A DNA stretch of 29,404 bases from a virus: positions 1 through 29,404 of the IMG/VR virus record IMGVR_UViG_3300009183_000269. The stretch is one strand, 5' to 3'. Of this stretch, positions 11,833 through 19,973 are shown piece by piece; the first letter of the stretch is position 1, and each line of letters opens with the position of its first letter. A program made the translations under genes and the position numbers. The notes under the pieces are model-generated. The model saw only the letters and a program-made list of their open reading frames with translations. It made no database searches and was not told the origin of the DNA.

Positions 11833-13938
11833 ATGGCTGATAGATATTGGAGGGGTGGAACAGGTACTTGGAGTTCAACAAATACCGCAAACTGGTCAAC
11901 TTCGTCTGGTGGTTCTGGCGGTGCATCTGTACCTACTGCCGCAGATAACGTATTTTTTGACGCAAACAGTAATACAGGAACGGGCGCATTTACAGTCACT
12001 ATGGCAAATTCGCCAAGGGTCTGTAACGACTTTACAGCGTCAGGTCTTGATGGAACAATGACGCTTGCTGGTACAAGTATTGGTTTGACAGTTTCAGGCA
12101 GTCTTACATTTCAAGCTACAAACTTTACCCGTTCCTATACAGGCACAACCACATTTAACGCAACAACAACAGGTAAAACTGTAACTACCAACGGTGTTGC
12201 TTTTGGCGGTAGTGTTGTATTTAACGGAGTTGGTGGTGGGTGGACACTAGGAAGTGCTTTAAATGCTGGTTCAAATTCAATTACTGTAACAAACGGTACA
12301 TTTGATACTTCTTCTAGTGGAAACTATGCTGTCAGTTGTACAAATTTTTCAACCGCTGGTTCAGGCACTAGAACTATAAATTTTAATGCGTCAACAGTAA
12401 CTATTTCAGCAGCAAACACAAGTGCATTTAACGGAGGCACTCCAACAGGAAGAACCTTTAATGCTGGCACATCTCAAATAAACCTTACAAATAGTTCAAC
12501 TTCTGGTATTAATTCTGGTGGCTCTTTAACTTTTTACAACGTATCTTTTACATCTACTACTGCTACAACTCTTTCAATAACGGGTGCAAATACATTTAAC
12601 AATTTAACAATTACAGGTAGAACTTCTACAGGTATTGCAGCAGTTACTCTTTCTTCCGACCAAGTAATCAACGGAACATTGACGTTAGGTGCTGGTACTG
12701 CCTCTGCTTACAGGACATTCCTAGCATCAAACACTATCGGCACACCCCGTACATTGACTGTCAATGCTTTAGCGGCTGGTGCTGCTGACATTGACTTTAG
12801 AGACATCACCGTTACGGGTAGCGCAGCTCCATTGACAGGTACAAGGTTTGGTGACGCAAAAGGAAATAGTGGTATTACTTTCCCTGCGGCTAAGACTGTT
12901 TATTATAGGCAAACCATTTCAACTAACTGGGCAGTTTCTGGTTCAGGATCGTGGTCGGCTACATCAGGTGGGGCGCTAGATGCAACCATGTTTCCATTGG
13001 CACAAGATACTGCTGTATTCCCTGCTGCGACATATCCAGCCAGCGGAAATACAGTAACTATCAGCGCCAACTTCAATATTGGCACAATAGATATGTCATT
13101 GAGAACGTCAAACACTATGACGTTAGCAACAGGCTCAACTACACCACAAATCTACGGTAACTGGATTAACGGTACTGGTATTACGTTGTCTGGTACTGGA
13201 GAAATAACTTTTGCGGGTCGCCAAACACAAACTATAACATCGGCTGGGATAACATTTGCAGGTTCTATTAGTCTATCCAATCTAAGTAATACTGTTAGTA
13301 TTGTCGGCAATACAGGTTCGGTAGTTGATACAACTTTAAATGGATGTACATTAGATTTAAACGGCTATTCTTGGACTTGCAGCTCATCTGGAGTTTTTTC
13401 TACTAGCGGGACATCAAATCTAACTTTCAATGGCGGCACATTACAGTTTAATAACAGTTTTACTGGTAACACTGGATTTACTACAACTCAAGGGTCTAGC
13501 GCAGGAAAAATTGTAGCGGGGGGTTCTAATTCTACTTTTAATGGTGGAGGTCTTACATACAACTGCACATTAGAAATATCTTCTTCCACCAATATAACCA
13601 TATACGGCTCAAATACATTTACAACAATTTCTAATACTGTATCACCGTTAGAAATTATTTTTGACGATCTCACAACTACTACAGTAACAAATTGGAACGT
13701 AAACGGGACTGCTGGAAACTTAATAAATATACATCCACTCGGTAGTGCACCTTTTTATCTTTCTAAAGCAAGCGGCGTTGTAAGTTCCGATTATTTGCAG
13801 CTTAGTGACTCAAATGCTGCTGGCGGGGCAACATGGTACGCAGGAGCCAACTCGATTAGTTTAGGCGGTAACACAGGGTGGATATTTACTGCTCCGCCAT
13901 CCGCAACAGCAACAGGTAACTTTTTACTCTTTTTCTAA
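11833..13938 (+). CDS. Large beta-rich adhesin / tail fibre
   Basis: A 701-residue protein beginning MADRYWRGGTGTWSSTNTAN, then WSTSSGGSGG and VPTAADNVFFDANS. This start is common in phage and aquatic-bacterial surface proteins that fold as beta-solenoids or beta-helices. The body is rich in T, S, N and G with many short strand-like repeats (TFNATTTGKTVTTNGVAFGG; NLTITGRTSTGIAAVTLSSD). GAGGAG lies 5 nt before the ATG. The start overlaps nothing but the stop of the preceding gene is only 2 nt away. Codon and base use look more AT-rich than the portal and capsid genes, with many AACA and TTTT runs, consistent with exchange of fibre genes. It is probably a receptor-binding or carbohydrate-contacting structure at the virion surface; there is no recognised catalytic motif. 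Confidence 0.75.
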   Translation: MADRYWRGGTGTWSSTNTANWSTSSGGSGGASVPTAADNVFFDANSNTGTGAFTVTMANSPRVCNDFTASGLDGTMTLAGTSIGLTVSGSLTFQATNFTRSYTGTTTFNATTTGKTVTTNGVAFGGSVVFNGVGGGWTLGSALNAGSNSITVTNGTFDTSSSGNYAVSCTNFSTAGSGTRTINFNASTVTISAANTSAFNGGTPTGRTFNAGTSQINLTNSSTSGINSGGSLTFYNVSFTSTTATTLSITGANTFNNLTITGRTSTGIAAVTLSSDQVINGTLTLGAGTASAYRTFLASNTIGTPRTLTVNALAAGAADIDFRDITVTGSAAPLTGTRFGDAKGNSGITFPAAKTVYYRQTISTNWAVSGSGSWSATSGGALDATMFPLAQDTAVFPAATYPASGNTVTISANFNIGTIDMSLRTSNTMTLATGSTTPQIYGNWINGTGITLSGTGEITFAGRQTQTITSAGITFAGSISLSNLSNTVSIVGNTGSVVDTTLNGCTLDLNGYSWTCSSSGVFSTSGTSNLTFNGGTLQFNNSFTGNTGFTTTQGSSAGKIVAGGSNSTFNGGGLTYNCTLEISSSTNITIYGSNTFTTISNTVSPLEIIFDDLTTTTVTNWNVNGTAGNLINIHPLGSAPFYLSKASGVVSSDYLQLSDSNAAGGATWYAGANSISLGGNTGWIFTAPPSATATGNFLLFF

Positions 13939-13958
13939 AAAAAGTACTCAAAAAGTGC

Positions 13959-13987
13959 TTGACAAATAGTACAAAATAGTATACATT
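13959..13987 (+). promoter_or_regulatory. Sigma70-type promoter after the fibre cassette
   Basis: TTGACA (13959-13964), then either TATACA (13980-13985, 15 nt spacing) or TACATT (13982-13987, 17 nt). The surrounding GTGCTTGACAAATAG resembles the promoters at 5416 and 7651. It serves the small head-gene operon from 14020. Confidence 0.72.
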
Positions 13988-14019
13988 ACAGTCTTATTAA
14001 TTACTAGGTTCTCCGCTAT

Positions 14020-14271
14020 ATGGACAAAGAACTACAAGATTTATCGAAATTCTACGATGATGCCTTCGACATGATGTCCACTCAAGGGTGGAAAGATCTC
14101 ATGGAAGACATCCTCAAAGTAAAGGATAGCTACGACAAACTATCTTCTGTCACGGAAACACACCCTCTAGACTTTCGTCGTGGACAGATGGATATTTTGA
14201 ACTGGTTATATGGCTTGAAGGAAGCCTACAGCCGTACTTATAAGGATTTGCAAGAGACTGGTGAGGTCTAA
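14020..14271 (+). CDS. Hypothetical 83-aa head-region protein
   Basis: MDKELQDLSKFYDDAFDMMS begins a wholly helical, acidic protein (TQGWKDLMEDILKVKDSYDK and then LDFRRGQMDILNWLYGLKEA). From memory, similar small proteins with an RRGQMDILNWL-type segment stand upstream of the scaffold genes of podophages. No enzymatic motif. The ribosome site is weak (AGG well upstream), and the gene is the first after the 13959 promoter. Confidence 0.72.
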   Translation: MDKELQDLSKFYDDAFDMMSTQGWKDLMEDILKVKDSYDKLSSVTETHPLDFRRGQMDILNWLYGLKEAYSRTYKDLQETGEV

Positions 14272-14272
14272 A

Positions 14273-14506
14273 ATGCCTCGTCGTATCTATGAATTCTTAT
14301 GTGAGAACGGTCATCGCACTGATGCTTTTGTAGACGCAGAGTGCCACGCAACTCCCTGTAGGGAATGTGGTTCTGATTCTAAGAGAGTAGTTAGCGCACC
14401 TACCATGAAGTTAGAAGGCTGGACAGGCTCTTTTCCGACAGCTTATGACTCATGGGAACGCAAGCGATCTGAAAAGCTCGCCCAAGAAAGAAAGCAGAAC
14501 TCATAA
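14273..14506 (+). CDS. FmdB-like zinc-ribbon protein
   Basis: A 77-residue protein starting MPRRIYEFLCENGH, then CRECGSDSKRVVSAPTMKLE and a basic C-terminal helix (SWERKRSEKLAQERK). The Cys9 ... Cys29-x2-Cys32 arrangement with the RVVSAP motif is typical of FmdB-type zinc ribbons, which phages often carry in the head-gene region. Here the first knuckle is incomplete (CENGH, lacking the second cysteine of CxxCGH), so His13 may serve as the fourth ligand. I chose the ATG at 14273 because TGAGGT lies 5 nt upstream; it starts 1 nt after the previous stop. Function unknown. Confidence 0.72.
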   Translation: MPRRIYEFLCENGHRTDAFVDAECHATPCRECGSDSKRVVSAPTMKLEGWTGSFPTAYDSWERKRSEKLAQERKQNS

Positions 14507-14584
14507 GTAGCAATACCGGGTTCATATATTTTAAATAGACTCCTAGAACCACATCTTATACGTGGCAGGAAAAGGAATTAGTAT

Positions 14585-15358
14585 ATGTTAGTAGATGATA
14601 ACGAAGATAGTACTGTAGGTGAACTCGACGTAGTTGAACAACTCACCGCACCGCCCAAGATTGAAGAAGATCACGTAGTTGAAGACACAATCCCTGAGAA
14701 ATACAAGGGGAAGTCCTCACAAGAGATTATTCGGATGCACCAAGAGGCTGAAAAGCTCATTGGTAAACAGGCACAAGAAGTTGGTGAGGTTCGTAAACTT
14801 GCTGATGAATTGTTGAAACAAAGTCTATCGAGTAAAACTGCTACACCTACTGAAGTAGAGCCTGAAATTGACTTCTTTGAAGATCCTCAGAAGGCAATTC
14901 GTAATTCTATTGACAAGCATCCAGATGTTCTCGCTGCACGACAAAGTGCTCAAGAATTTAAGAAGATGCAGATTCAACAGAAGCTAAGTCAAGAACATCC
15001 TGACTTCGGTGCTATTGTTCAAGATCCTGAGTTTGCGGAGTGGGTAAAACAATCTCCCGTTCGCACTCAGTTGTACGCTAGAGCCGATGCTGAGTTTGAT
15101 TACGACAGCGCAAATGAATTGTTGTCTACCTTTAAGCAACTTAAACAAGTTAAGACGCAGCAGGTAGCGACCAAAGGTAAAGAGACATTGAAGCAGAACT
15201 TAAAAGCTGCTACTGTCGATACCGGAGGTACTGGTGAATCATCGAAGAGAGTTTATCGTCGGGCCGACCTTATTCGGCTGCGAATGAGTGATCCGGATCG
15301 TTATGAAGCGTTAGAGCCTGAAATCATGCAAGCTTACGCTGATGGACGAGTCCGGTAA
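14585..15358 (+). CDS. Capsid assembly (scaffolding) protein
   Basis: A 257-residue, highly charged, helical protein immediately upstream of the major capsid gene, the usual place of a scaffold. It starts with an acidic segment (MLVDDNEDSTVGELDVVEQL), contains EKYKGKSSQEIIRMHQEAEK (a motif seen in many podovirus scaffolds), and a long helix (SAQEFKKMQIQQKLSQEHPD). The C-terminus is basic (RVYRRADLIRLRMSDPDRYE), consistent with the coat-binding end. Scaffold directs coat subunits into proheads and leaves or is removed on maturation. AAGGA lies 8 nt before the ATG. Confidence 0.85.
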   Translation: MLVDDNEDSTVGELDVVEQLTAPPKIEEDHVVEDTIPEKYKGKSSQEIIRMHQEAEKLIGKQAQEVGEVRKLADELLKQSLSSKTATPTEVEPEIDFFEDPQKAIRNSIDKHPDVLAARQSAQEFKKMQIQQKLSQEHPDFGAIVQDPEFAEWVKQSPVRTQLYARADAEFDYDSANELLSTFKQLKQVKTQQVATKGKETLKQNLKAATVDTGGTGESSKRVYRRADLIRLRMSDPDRYEALEPEIMQAYADGRVR

Positions 15359-15401
15359 CAAAGTAAATTTTTAATTAATTGTATATTTAGGAGTATTTAA
15401 A

Positions 15402-16340
15402 ATGGGTCTCGGAACATCACATGTAACCACCACAACAGCTAATACGTTCATCCCCGAAATTTGGAGTGATGAAATTGTAGCTGCGTATAAGAAAAGTTTG
15501 GTAGCGGCTAACCTCGTCAAGAAAATGAGCTTCAAAGGCAAGAAAGGTGATACAATTCACATTCCTAGCCCCACACGTGGCGACGCTTCTGTCAAGGCTG
15601 CATCTACTCAAGTAACTTTGATCGCCGCAACTGAAACCGAAGTGCAAGTTTTGATTAACAAGCATTACGAATACAGCCGCTTGATCGAAGATATCGTCGA
15701 AGCACAAGCTTTGTCTAGCCTCCGTTCATTCTACACAGAAGACGCTGGTTACGCATTGGGCAAGCAAGTTGACTCTGACTTGATCAAGTTGGGTCGTTTG
15801 GCTCAAGGTGGCGCTGGTGCTCGTTACGCTGGTGCTTTCATCGGTTCTAACGGTACTACCGCTTATGACTACACCACTGACAACCAAGCTGCTTTGACTG
15901 ACGCTGCAATTCGTCGTTCTATTCAGCGTTTGGATGACTCTGATGTGCCTATGGACAACCGTTTCTTCATCGTTCCTCCATCGAGCCGTAACACTCTGAT
16001 GGGCTTGGCTCGTTTCACTGAACAAGCTTTCGTGGGCGAACAAGGTGGTAACAACACCATCCGTAACGGTGAAATCGGTGATGTGTATGGCGTTAAAGTC
16101 TACGTGTCTACCAACGCTGACACACCTACAGACGCTAACGACGGTTCAGGTACAGCTCAACCAGCACGTATCTGTTTGATGGCACACAAGGACTCTATGG
16201 TCTTGGTGGAGCAAGTCGGTATCCGCGCACAGACTCAGTACAAACAAGAATACCTCGGTACTTTGTTTACTGCTGACACTCTGTACGGTGTTGCTGAGTT
16301 GCGTGACTACGCTTCTGTTGCATTGGCAGTGCCAACCTAA
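15402..16340 (+). CDS. Major capsid protein
   Basis: A 312-residue protein, directly after the scaffold gene, with the features of podovirus and P22-type coat proteins: an N-terminal arm (ANTFIPEIWSDEIVAAYKKS), a strand-rich segment (KKGDTIHIPSPTRGDASVKA), a spine helix (EDAGYALGKQVDSDLIKLG) and a C-terminal QYKQEYLGTLFTADTLYGVA. These fit the HK97 fold. About 415 copies form an icosahedral shell in T=7 phages, but the T number is not shown by sequence. AGGAG lies 8 nt upstream. Codon use (TTG and GCT, CGT dominated) looks strongly biased, as expected of the most abundant virion protein. A terminator follows directly. Confidence 0.93.
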   Translation: MGLGTSHVTTTTANTFIPEIWSDEIVAAYKKSLVAANLVKKMSFKGKKGDTIHIPSPTRGDASVKAASTQVTLIAATETEVQVLINKHYEYSRLIEDIVEAQALSSLRSFYTEDAGYALGKQVDSDLIKLGRLAQGGAGARYAGAFIGSNGTTAYDYTTDNQAALTDAAIRRSIQRLDDSDVPMDNRFFIVPPSSRNTLMGLARFTEQAFVGEQGGNNTIRNGEIGDVYGVKVYVSTNADTPTDANDGSGTAQPARICLMAHKDSMVLVEQVGIRAQTQYKQEYLGTLFTADTLYGVAELRDYASVALAVPT

Positions 16341-16355
16341 TAATTAGGCTTTATT

Positions 16356-16386
16356 GATCCCCTCTTCGCGGAGGGGGTCTTTTTTT
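16356..16386 (+). terminator. Rho-independent terminator after the capsid gene
   Basis: GATCCCCTC/GGAGGGGGTC stem around a TTCGC loop, followed by seven Ts (16380-16386). Likely lowers transcription of genes behind the capsid gene. Confidence 0.88.
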
Positions 16387-16420
16387 AGTCTTTCATAATA
16401 TTAATTAGGAGTTAAATAAA

Positions 16421-16744
16421 ATGGCTGCTGCTACCGCTGTTGTTACCCGTCAAGGTAATGACCAATTCCGTGGTATCTTTTCAGATACGTGGTCTGTTGT
16501 TTGTACTTTGAACGCAGATTCTTTGGTTGATGGCGCTGGTTCGTCTGATACTGTTGCCGTTCCCGGTGTTGCCCTCGGTGACATTGTTATCGGTTTTTCT
16601 TTTGGTGTTGACTTGGCTGGCGTTACTGCCACAGCTTACGTCAGTGCTGCTAACGTAGTGACTATTCGTATTCAAAACGAAGCAGCCGCTACTGTTGACT
16701 TGGCTTCGACTACCGTTCGCGTGGTTATTGGTCGTTTGGCTTAA
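16421..16744 (+). CDS. Small head decoration-like protein
   Basis: A 107-residue, strand-rich and mostly uncharged protein, MAAATAVVTRQGNDQFRGIF then VAVPGVALGDIVIGFSFGVD. Small beta-rich proteins with a TVAVPGVALGD-type stretch and a final VRVVIGRL-like strand are common right behind capsid genes, and often decorate the capsid. This function is inferred from position and composition. AGGAG lies 9 nt before the ATG, after the terminator. Confidence 0.75.
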   Translation: MAAATAVVTRQGNDQFRGIFSDTWSVVCTLNADSLVDGAGSSDTVAVPGVALGDIVIGFSFGVDLAGVTATAYVSAANVVTIRIQNEAAATVDLASTTVRVVIGRLA

Positions 16745-16760
16745 TAGCTAGACTGAAGGG

Positions 16761-16784
16761 GATCCTCACAAGGGGTCTCTTTTG
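16761..16784 (+). terminator. Weak terminator-like hairpin
   Basis: GATCCT/AGGGGTC-type stem (with G-T pairs) around CACAA, followed by TCTTTT. Much weaker than the one after the capsid gene; might attenuate the following small genes. Confidence 0.4.
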
Positions 16785-16808
16785 GTCTATCTACTAGGAC
16801 AAGATTAT

Positions 16809-16991
16809 ATGTTAGCAACTTTTAAATGCCTACTCAGCGGTAATACCGTTACCTTTGAACATCAAGTTGATATTGACTCGATGAAGAATCATCCTGACTA
16901 CGAGCGCGTGGAGGAGACTCCTGTGGCTGAAGAACCTAAGAAGCCCATAGGCCGTCCAGCTAAGAAGACCGAAGCTAGTGAGGTGGAGTGA
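16809..16991 (+). CDS. Hypothetical 60-aa protein with AT-hook-like tail
   Basis: MLATFKCLLSGNTVTFEHQV then DIDSMKNHPDYERVEETPVA and a basic, proline-bearing tail KKPIGRPAKKTEASEVE containing a GRP core. AGGA lies 9 nt before the ATG at 16809; an earlier start would be non-ATG (TTG at 16782). The stop is 2 nt before the next gene. Similar DYERV...GRP proteins occur in phage head regions. Function unknown. Confidence 0.75.
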   Translation: MLATFKCLLSGNTVTFEHQVDIDSMKNHPDYERVEETPVAEEPKKPIGRPAKKTEASEVE

Positions 16992-16993
16992 TC

Positions 16994-17197
16994 ATGGATG
17001 ACGTTTCCGCTCGTGAATTTGGTCGTCTAGAAGCTCAAGTAGATGCTTTACAGAATGAAGTATCTGATCTACGTAAAGACGTTAAGTGCCTTCTAGAGTT
17101 AGCCAACAAGTCTAAAGGTGGTTTCTGGATGGGCATGACCATTGCCTCTTTAGTTGGCGGTGCTATCACATTCTTCATGGATAGAGTATTTAAGTAA
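16994..17197 (+). CDS. Coiled-coil plus TM small protein (XhlA-like)
   Basis: A 67-residue protein: residues 9-40 form an acidic, heptad-like coiled coil (FGRLEAQVDALQNEVSDLRK), residues 44-62 a single TM helix (FWMGMTIASLVGGAITFFMD). The coiled coil followed by a C-terminal TM segment resembles the XhlA/haemolysin-like proteins found in lysis cassettes. Here it lies in the head region, away from the holin and endolysin. GGAG lies 5 nt before the ATG. Confidence 0.75.
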   Translation: MDDVSAREFGRLEAQVDALQNEVSDLRKDVKCLLELANKSKGGFWMGMTIASLVGGAITFFMDRVFK

Positions 17198-17214
17198 TAA
17201 AGGACACAAGACAT

Positions 17215-17418
17215 ATGGCTACAACTACAAAGAAACAAACTAAGAAAATCGGTAAGGTTATGGGTGAGTACAAAGAAGGTACTCTTCATAGCGGTAAAGG
17301 TGGCCCTGTCGTTAAAGACAAGAAGCAAGCTATTGCCATTGCCTTGAGTGAAGCTAAAATGCCCATGCGTGGCTCTCGTACAGCTAAGAACAAGATGAAC
17401 AAGTCTAAGAAAGTTTAA
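17215..17418 (+). CDS. DUF6496-like small basic protein
   Basis: A 67-residue protein with KVMGEYKEGTLHSGKGGPVV followed by KQAIAIALSEA. The pattern KVMxExKxGxLHSG...KQAIAIALSEA is that of the DUF6496 family as I know it, found in phages and bacteria. Strongly basic at both ends. Its role is unknown; a DNA- or capsid-bound function is plausible. AAGGA lies 10 nt before the ATG. Confidence 0.82.
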   Translation: MATTTKKQTKKIGKVMGEYKEGTLHSGKGGPVVKDKKQAIAIALSEAKMPMRGSRTAKNKMNKSKKV

Positions 17419-17432
17419 TAAGGTAACCAACA

Positions 17433-17750
17433 ATGTCTACATTTCAATTAGATCCTAACCAAGTAGCTTACGGTGTTGCCTCAATAGGGACTACGCAAGT
17501 TGCTTCAGTTACTAATACCAGTGCTCAAATGACTGCATTCGGAGCATCTACGACACTGATTCGTATTGCTTGCTCACTAGGTCATTGTCATTATCAAATC
17601 GGTACAAACCCTACAGCAAGTATCACAACATCAACCATGATACCCAATAACTCTATTGAGATTATTGCTGTCACTCCCGGACAAAAGATAGCGTTTATTA
17701 AAGATGCTACAGTTGCAGCCTCCACAGTTTCTGTTACAGAATTGGTATAA
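17433..17750 (+). CDS. Hypothetical 105-aa beta-rich virion-region protein
   Basis: MSTFQLDPNQVAYGVASIGT then a strand-rich middle with LIRIACSLGHCHYQIGTNPT and a final PGQKIAFIKDATVAASTVSV. The TLIRI...GHCHYxIGxxPTA pattern is typical of small phage virion proteins with a compact beta fold. Two Cys flank a His but no metal motif is certain. AAGG lies 9 nt before the ATG, and the stop is 5 nt from the adaptor gene. Confidence 0.72.
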   Translation: MSTFQLDPNQVAYGVASIGTTQVASVTNTSAQMTAFGASTTLIRIACSLGHCHYQIGTNPTASITTSTMIPNNSIEIIAVTPGQKIAFIKDATVAASTVSVTELV

Positions 17751-17755
17751 GCGTT

Positions 17756-18418
17756 ATGGCTTTGCCTACTTTTCTCTCTCTCGTGAATGATGTCTTAGTA
17801 CGTCTTCGTGAGCCTACTGTCTCTACCGTTGCTGAGAACACCCTGAGCACATTGGTAGGAAAGTTCGTGAATGACGCTAAACGTGAAGTTGCTGATGCTT
17901 ACGATTGGGATGCCTTCAACACTTCCGTGACAGTCACTACAGCAGCTAGTCAATACACTGGTTATACCTTGACAGGTGCTGGTACTCGTTTTCGTGTCAC
18001 TAACGTACTAGACATCACTGACTACGGTTCATTGTTGCCTACTACTGTCGATATGATTGAACGTAGGGTATATAGCTCTGCATCTCCTCAGAATGCTGAT
18101 CCTAGTGAGTATGCCTTCAACGGTGTAAGTAGCAACGGTGACGCTCAAGTAATGTTCTGGCCTATTCCAGTAGGTGCTAATAGTATCCGTTTTAGCTTGG
18201 TCGTGCCAGAAACTGACATGAGCGCTGATGCGGACACTACTAAGCTTCCTAAAGAGCCTATCGTCTTAGGTGCTCTCGCTAGAGCCTTTGTTGAACGCGG
18301 TGAAGATGGTGGATTGTCTAGCTCTGAGTGCTACGCATTGGCTAAGAAAGCCTTGGCTGATGTAATCGCTATTGAGCTGGCTCGTTCCCCTGAAAATGAT
18401 GCTTGGGTTCCTGCATAA
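17756..18418 (+). CDS. Head-tail adaptor (tail tubular protein A type)
   Basis: A 220-residue protein with an N-terminal MALPTFLSLVNDVLVRLREP and VGKFVNDAKREVADAYDWDA, the start seen in podovirus adaptor proteins (T7 gp11 / P22 gp4-type) that join the portal to the tail nozzle. The middle is strand-rich, and the C-terminal helix is acidic (ECYALAKKALADVIAIELAR). The following gene encodes the nozzle, as in T7. No strong ribosome site is visible; coupling to the preceding gene (5-nt gap) is likely. Confidence 0.78.
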   Translation: MALPTFLSLVNDVLVRLREPTVSTVAENTLSTLVGKFVNDAKREVADAYDWDAFNTSVTVTTAASQYTGYTLTGAGTRFRVTNVLDITDYGSLLPTTVDMIERRVYSSASPQNADPSEYAFNGVSSNGDAQVMFWPIPVGANSIRFSLVVPETDMSADADTTKLPKEPIVLGALARAFVERGEDGGLSSSECYALAKKALADVIAIELARSPENDAWVPA

Positions 18419-18419
18419 T

Positions 18420-19973
18420 ATGGGACAACCTTTACAAGCTTATTCAATATCTGCTCCGGGATTCTACGGATTAAATACTCAGGACTCATCTCTTGATTTG
18501 GATAAAGGTTGGGCGTTAGTAGCTAATAATTGCGTCATCGACAAGTATGGTCGTATCGGTGCTCGTAAGGGTTGGACTAAGGTTAATACATCCGTTAACT
18601 CAGACTTGTCTACTAACGACATCAAGATGATTGCTGAACTTGTGACTAACGCAGGTGTCAGCTATGTCATCCTAGCGGGTAACAACAAGCTCTTTGTTCA
18701 ATCTAGCACTACCTTGACTACCTTGACTTACGGTGGTGGCGGTACAGCTCCTACGATCACAGATAGTCACTGGCAAGCTGCTGCCTTGAATGGATACCTA
18801 GTCTTGTATCAATCAGGACATGATCCTCTTCTATTTGACCCTGCTGTATCCACTACGACATATCGACGTATCTCCGAGAAGACTGGGTACTTAGGTACTG
18901 TCCAAAACAGTAATGCTGTTATCTCAGCCTATGGTCGTACATGGTCAGCTAATACATCTGGAGACAAAGTAACAATTCAGTTCTCAGATCTCCTGAAGCC
19001 TTTTGCATTTTCAGGTGGTTCATCAGGTACTTTAGATACTACAACTGTGTGGCCTAAAGGAACTGATAACATTGTAGCTTTAGGCGCTCACAACGGCTTC
19101 TTGTATATCTTCGGTAAGAACAATATCTTGATCTATGAAGGTGCAGGTACGCCTTCGACTATGACATTGAGAGATGTCGTCACAGGTATTGGCTGCTATG
19201 CGAGAGACACCATACAAAACACTGGTTCAGATTTGATATTCTTGTCTTCTACAGGTGTTCGTAGCGTATTGAGAACAATCCAAGAAAAGTCACAGCCTCT
19301 AAATGATTTGTCTAAGAATGTACGTAATGACTTGATTGCAGCCATTCAAGGTGAGGACGTTAAGACAATTAAGAGTATTTACGCACCTATAGATGGTTTC
19401 TACGCTATCACTTTACCTGTCTTACGCTCAGCGTATTGTTTCGATACTAAGGCTGTTCTTCAAGACGGTAGCTTGAGAGTAACTACTTGGGATAGTATTC
19501 AACCTAAAAGCTTCTGTAGAAAGACTGATGGAACTATCTTGCTCGGTAAGGAAGGCTACTTAGCTACTTACAGCGGCTACTTAGATAATACTTCTACTTA
19601 TCGTTTCCAGTACTTTACTAACCACACTGACTTAGGTGCTCCATCGGTTACATCTATCCTTAAACGCCTTAAAGTAATTGTTATCGGGGGAAGTAATCAG
19701 TACTTGACAATGAAGTGGGGCTACGATTTTAAAAGTAACTATTACTCCTCTAATCAATTAATCCCTGCTCAGGCTGGTGCTGCTTATTACGGAGTTTCAG
19801 AGTATAATACCGCAGGTGCTGAATATACTGATGGAACTGCGCTACAGACTCTGACAGCCTATCCAACAGGTAGCGGTAAAGTTATTCAAACAGGTTACGA
19901 AGCAGATATTAATGGACTTCAACTGTCCATCCAAAAGATTGAGATACAAGCTAAGAATGGAAAGCTACTATGA
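18420..19973 (+). CDS. Tail nozzle / DNA-stabilisation protein (tail tubular protein B type)
   Basis: A 517-residue protein started at ATG 18420 (MGQPLQAYSISAPGFYGLNT), 1 nt after the previous stop. The sequence SAPGFYGLNTQDSSLDLDKG with WALVANNCVIDKYGRIGARK is typical of podovirus nozzle or P22 gp10-like stabilisation proteins. The rest has many beta strands (DGFYAITLPVLRSAYCFDTK) like a beta-propeller. It closes the tail tube below the adaptor. A longer frame to 18372 would overlap the adaptor and is less likely. Its stop overlaps the next start (ATGA). Confidence 0.82.
   Translation: MGQPLQAYSISAPGFYGLNTQDSSLDLDKGWALVANNCVIDKYGRIGARKGWTKVNTSVNSDLSTNDIKMIAELVTNAGVSYVILAGNNKLFVQSSTTLTTLTYGGGGTAPTITDSHWQAAALNGYLVLYQSGHDPLLFDPAVSTTTYRRISEKTGYLGTVQNSNAVISAYGRTWSANTSGDKVTIQFSDLLKPFAFSGGSSGTLDTTTVWPKGTDNIVALGAHNGFLYIFGKNNILIYEGAGTPSTMTLRDVVTGIGCYARDTIQNTGSDLIFLSSTGVRSVLRTIQEKSQPLNDLSKNVRNDLIAAIQGEDVKTIKSIYAPIDGFYAITLPVLRSAYCFDTKAVLQDGSLRVTTWDSIQPKSFCRKTDGTILLGKEGYLATYSGYLDNTSTYRFQYFTNHTDLGAPSVTSILKRLKVIVIGGSNQYLTMKWGYDFKSNYYSSNQLIPAQAGAAYYGVSEYNTAGAEYTDGTALQTLTAYPTGSGKVIQTGYEADINGLQLSIQKIEIQAKNGKLL

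Noticed and set aside
11833-13938. Diversity-generating retroelement linked to the fibre proteins
   Set aside because: The fibre start resembles major tropism determinant proteins, but no reverse transcriptase or template repeat is visible in the window.
14515-14584. tRNA-like or riboswitch structure before the scaffold gene
   Set aside because: Only short stems (GGTTC/GAACC, CCAC/GTGG) were found, with no cloverleaf or conserved core.
15417-16043. Two minus-strand frames opposite the capsid gene
   Set aside because: Shadows of the strongly codon-biased capsid gene; Cys/Ser-rich products without a start signal.
18372-18420. Extended N-terminus of the nozzle protein
   Set aside because: It would overlap the adaptor gene by 47 nt; the family-like sequence begins at the ATG at 18420.
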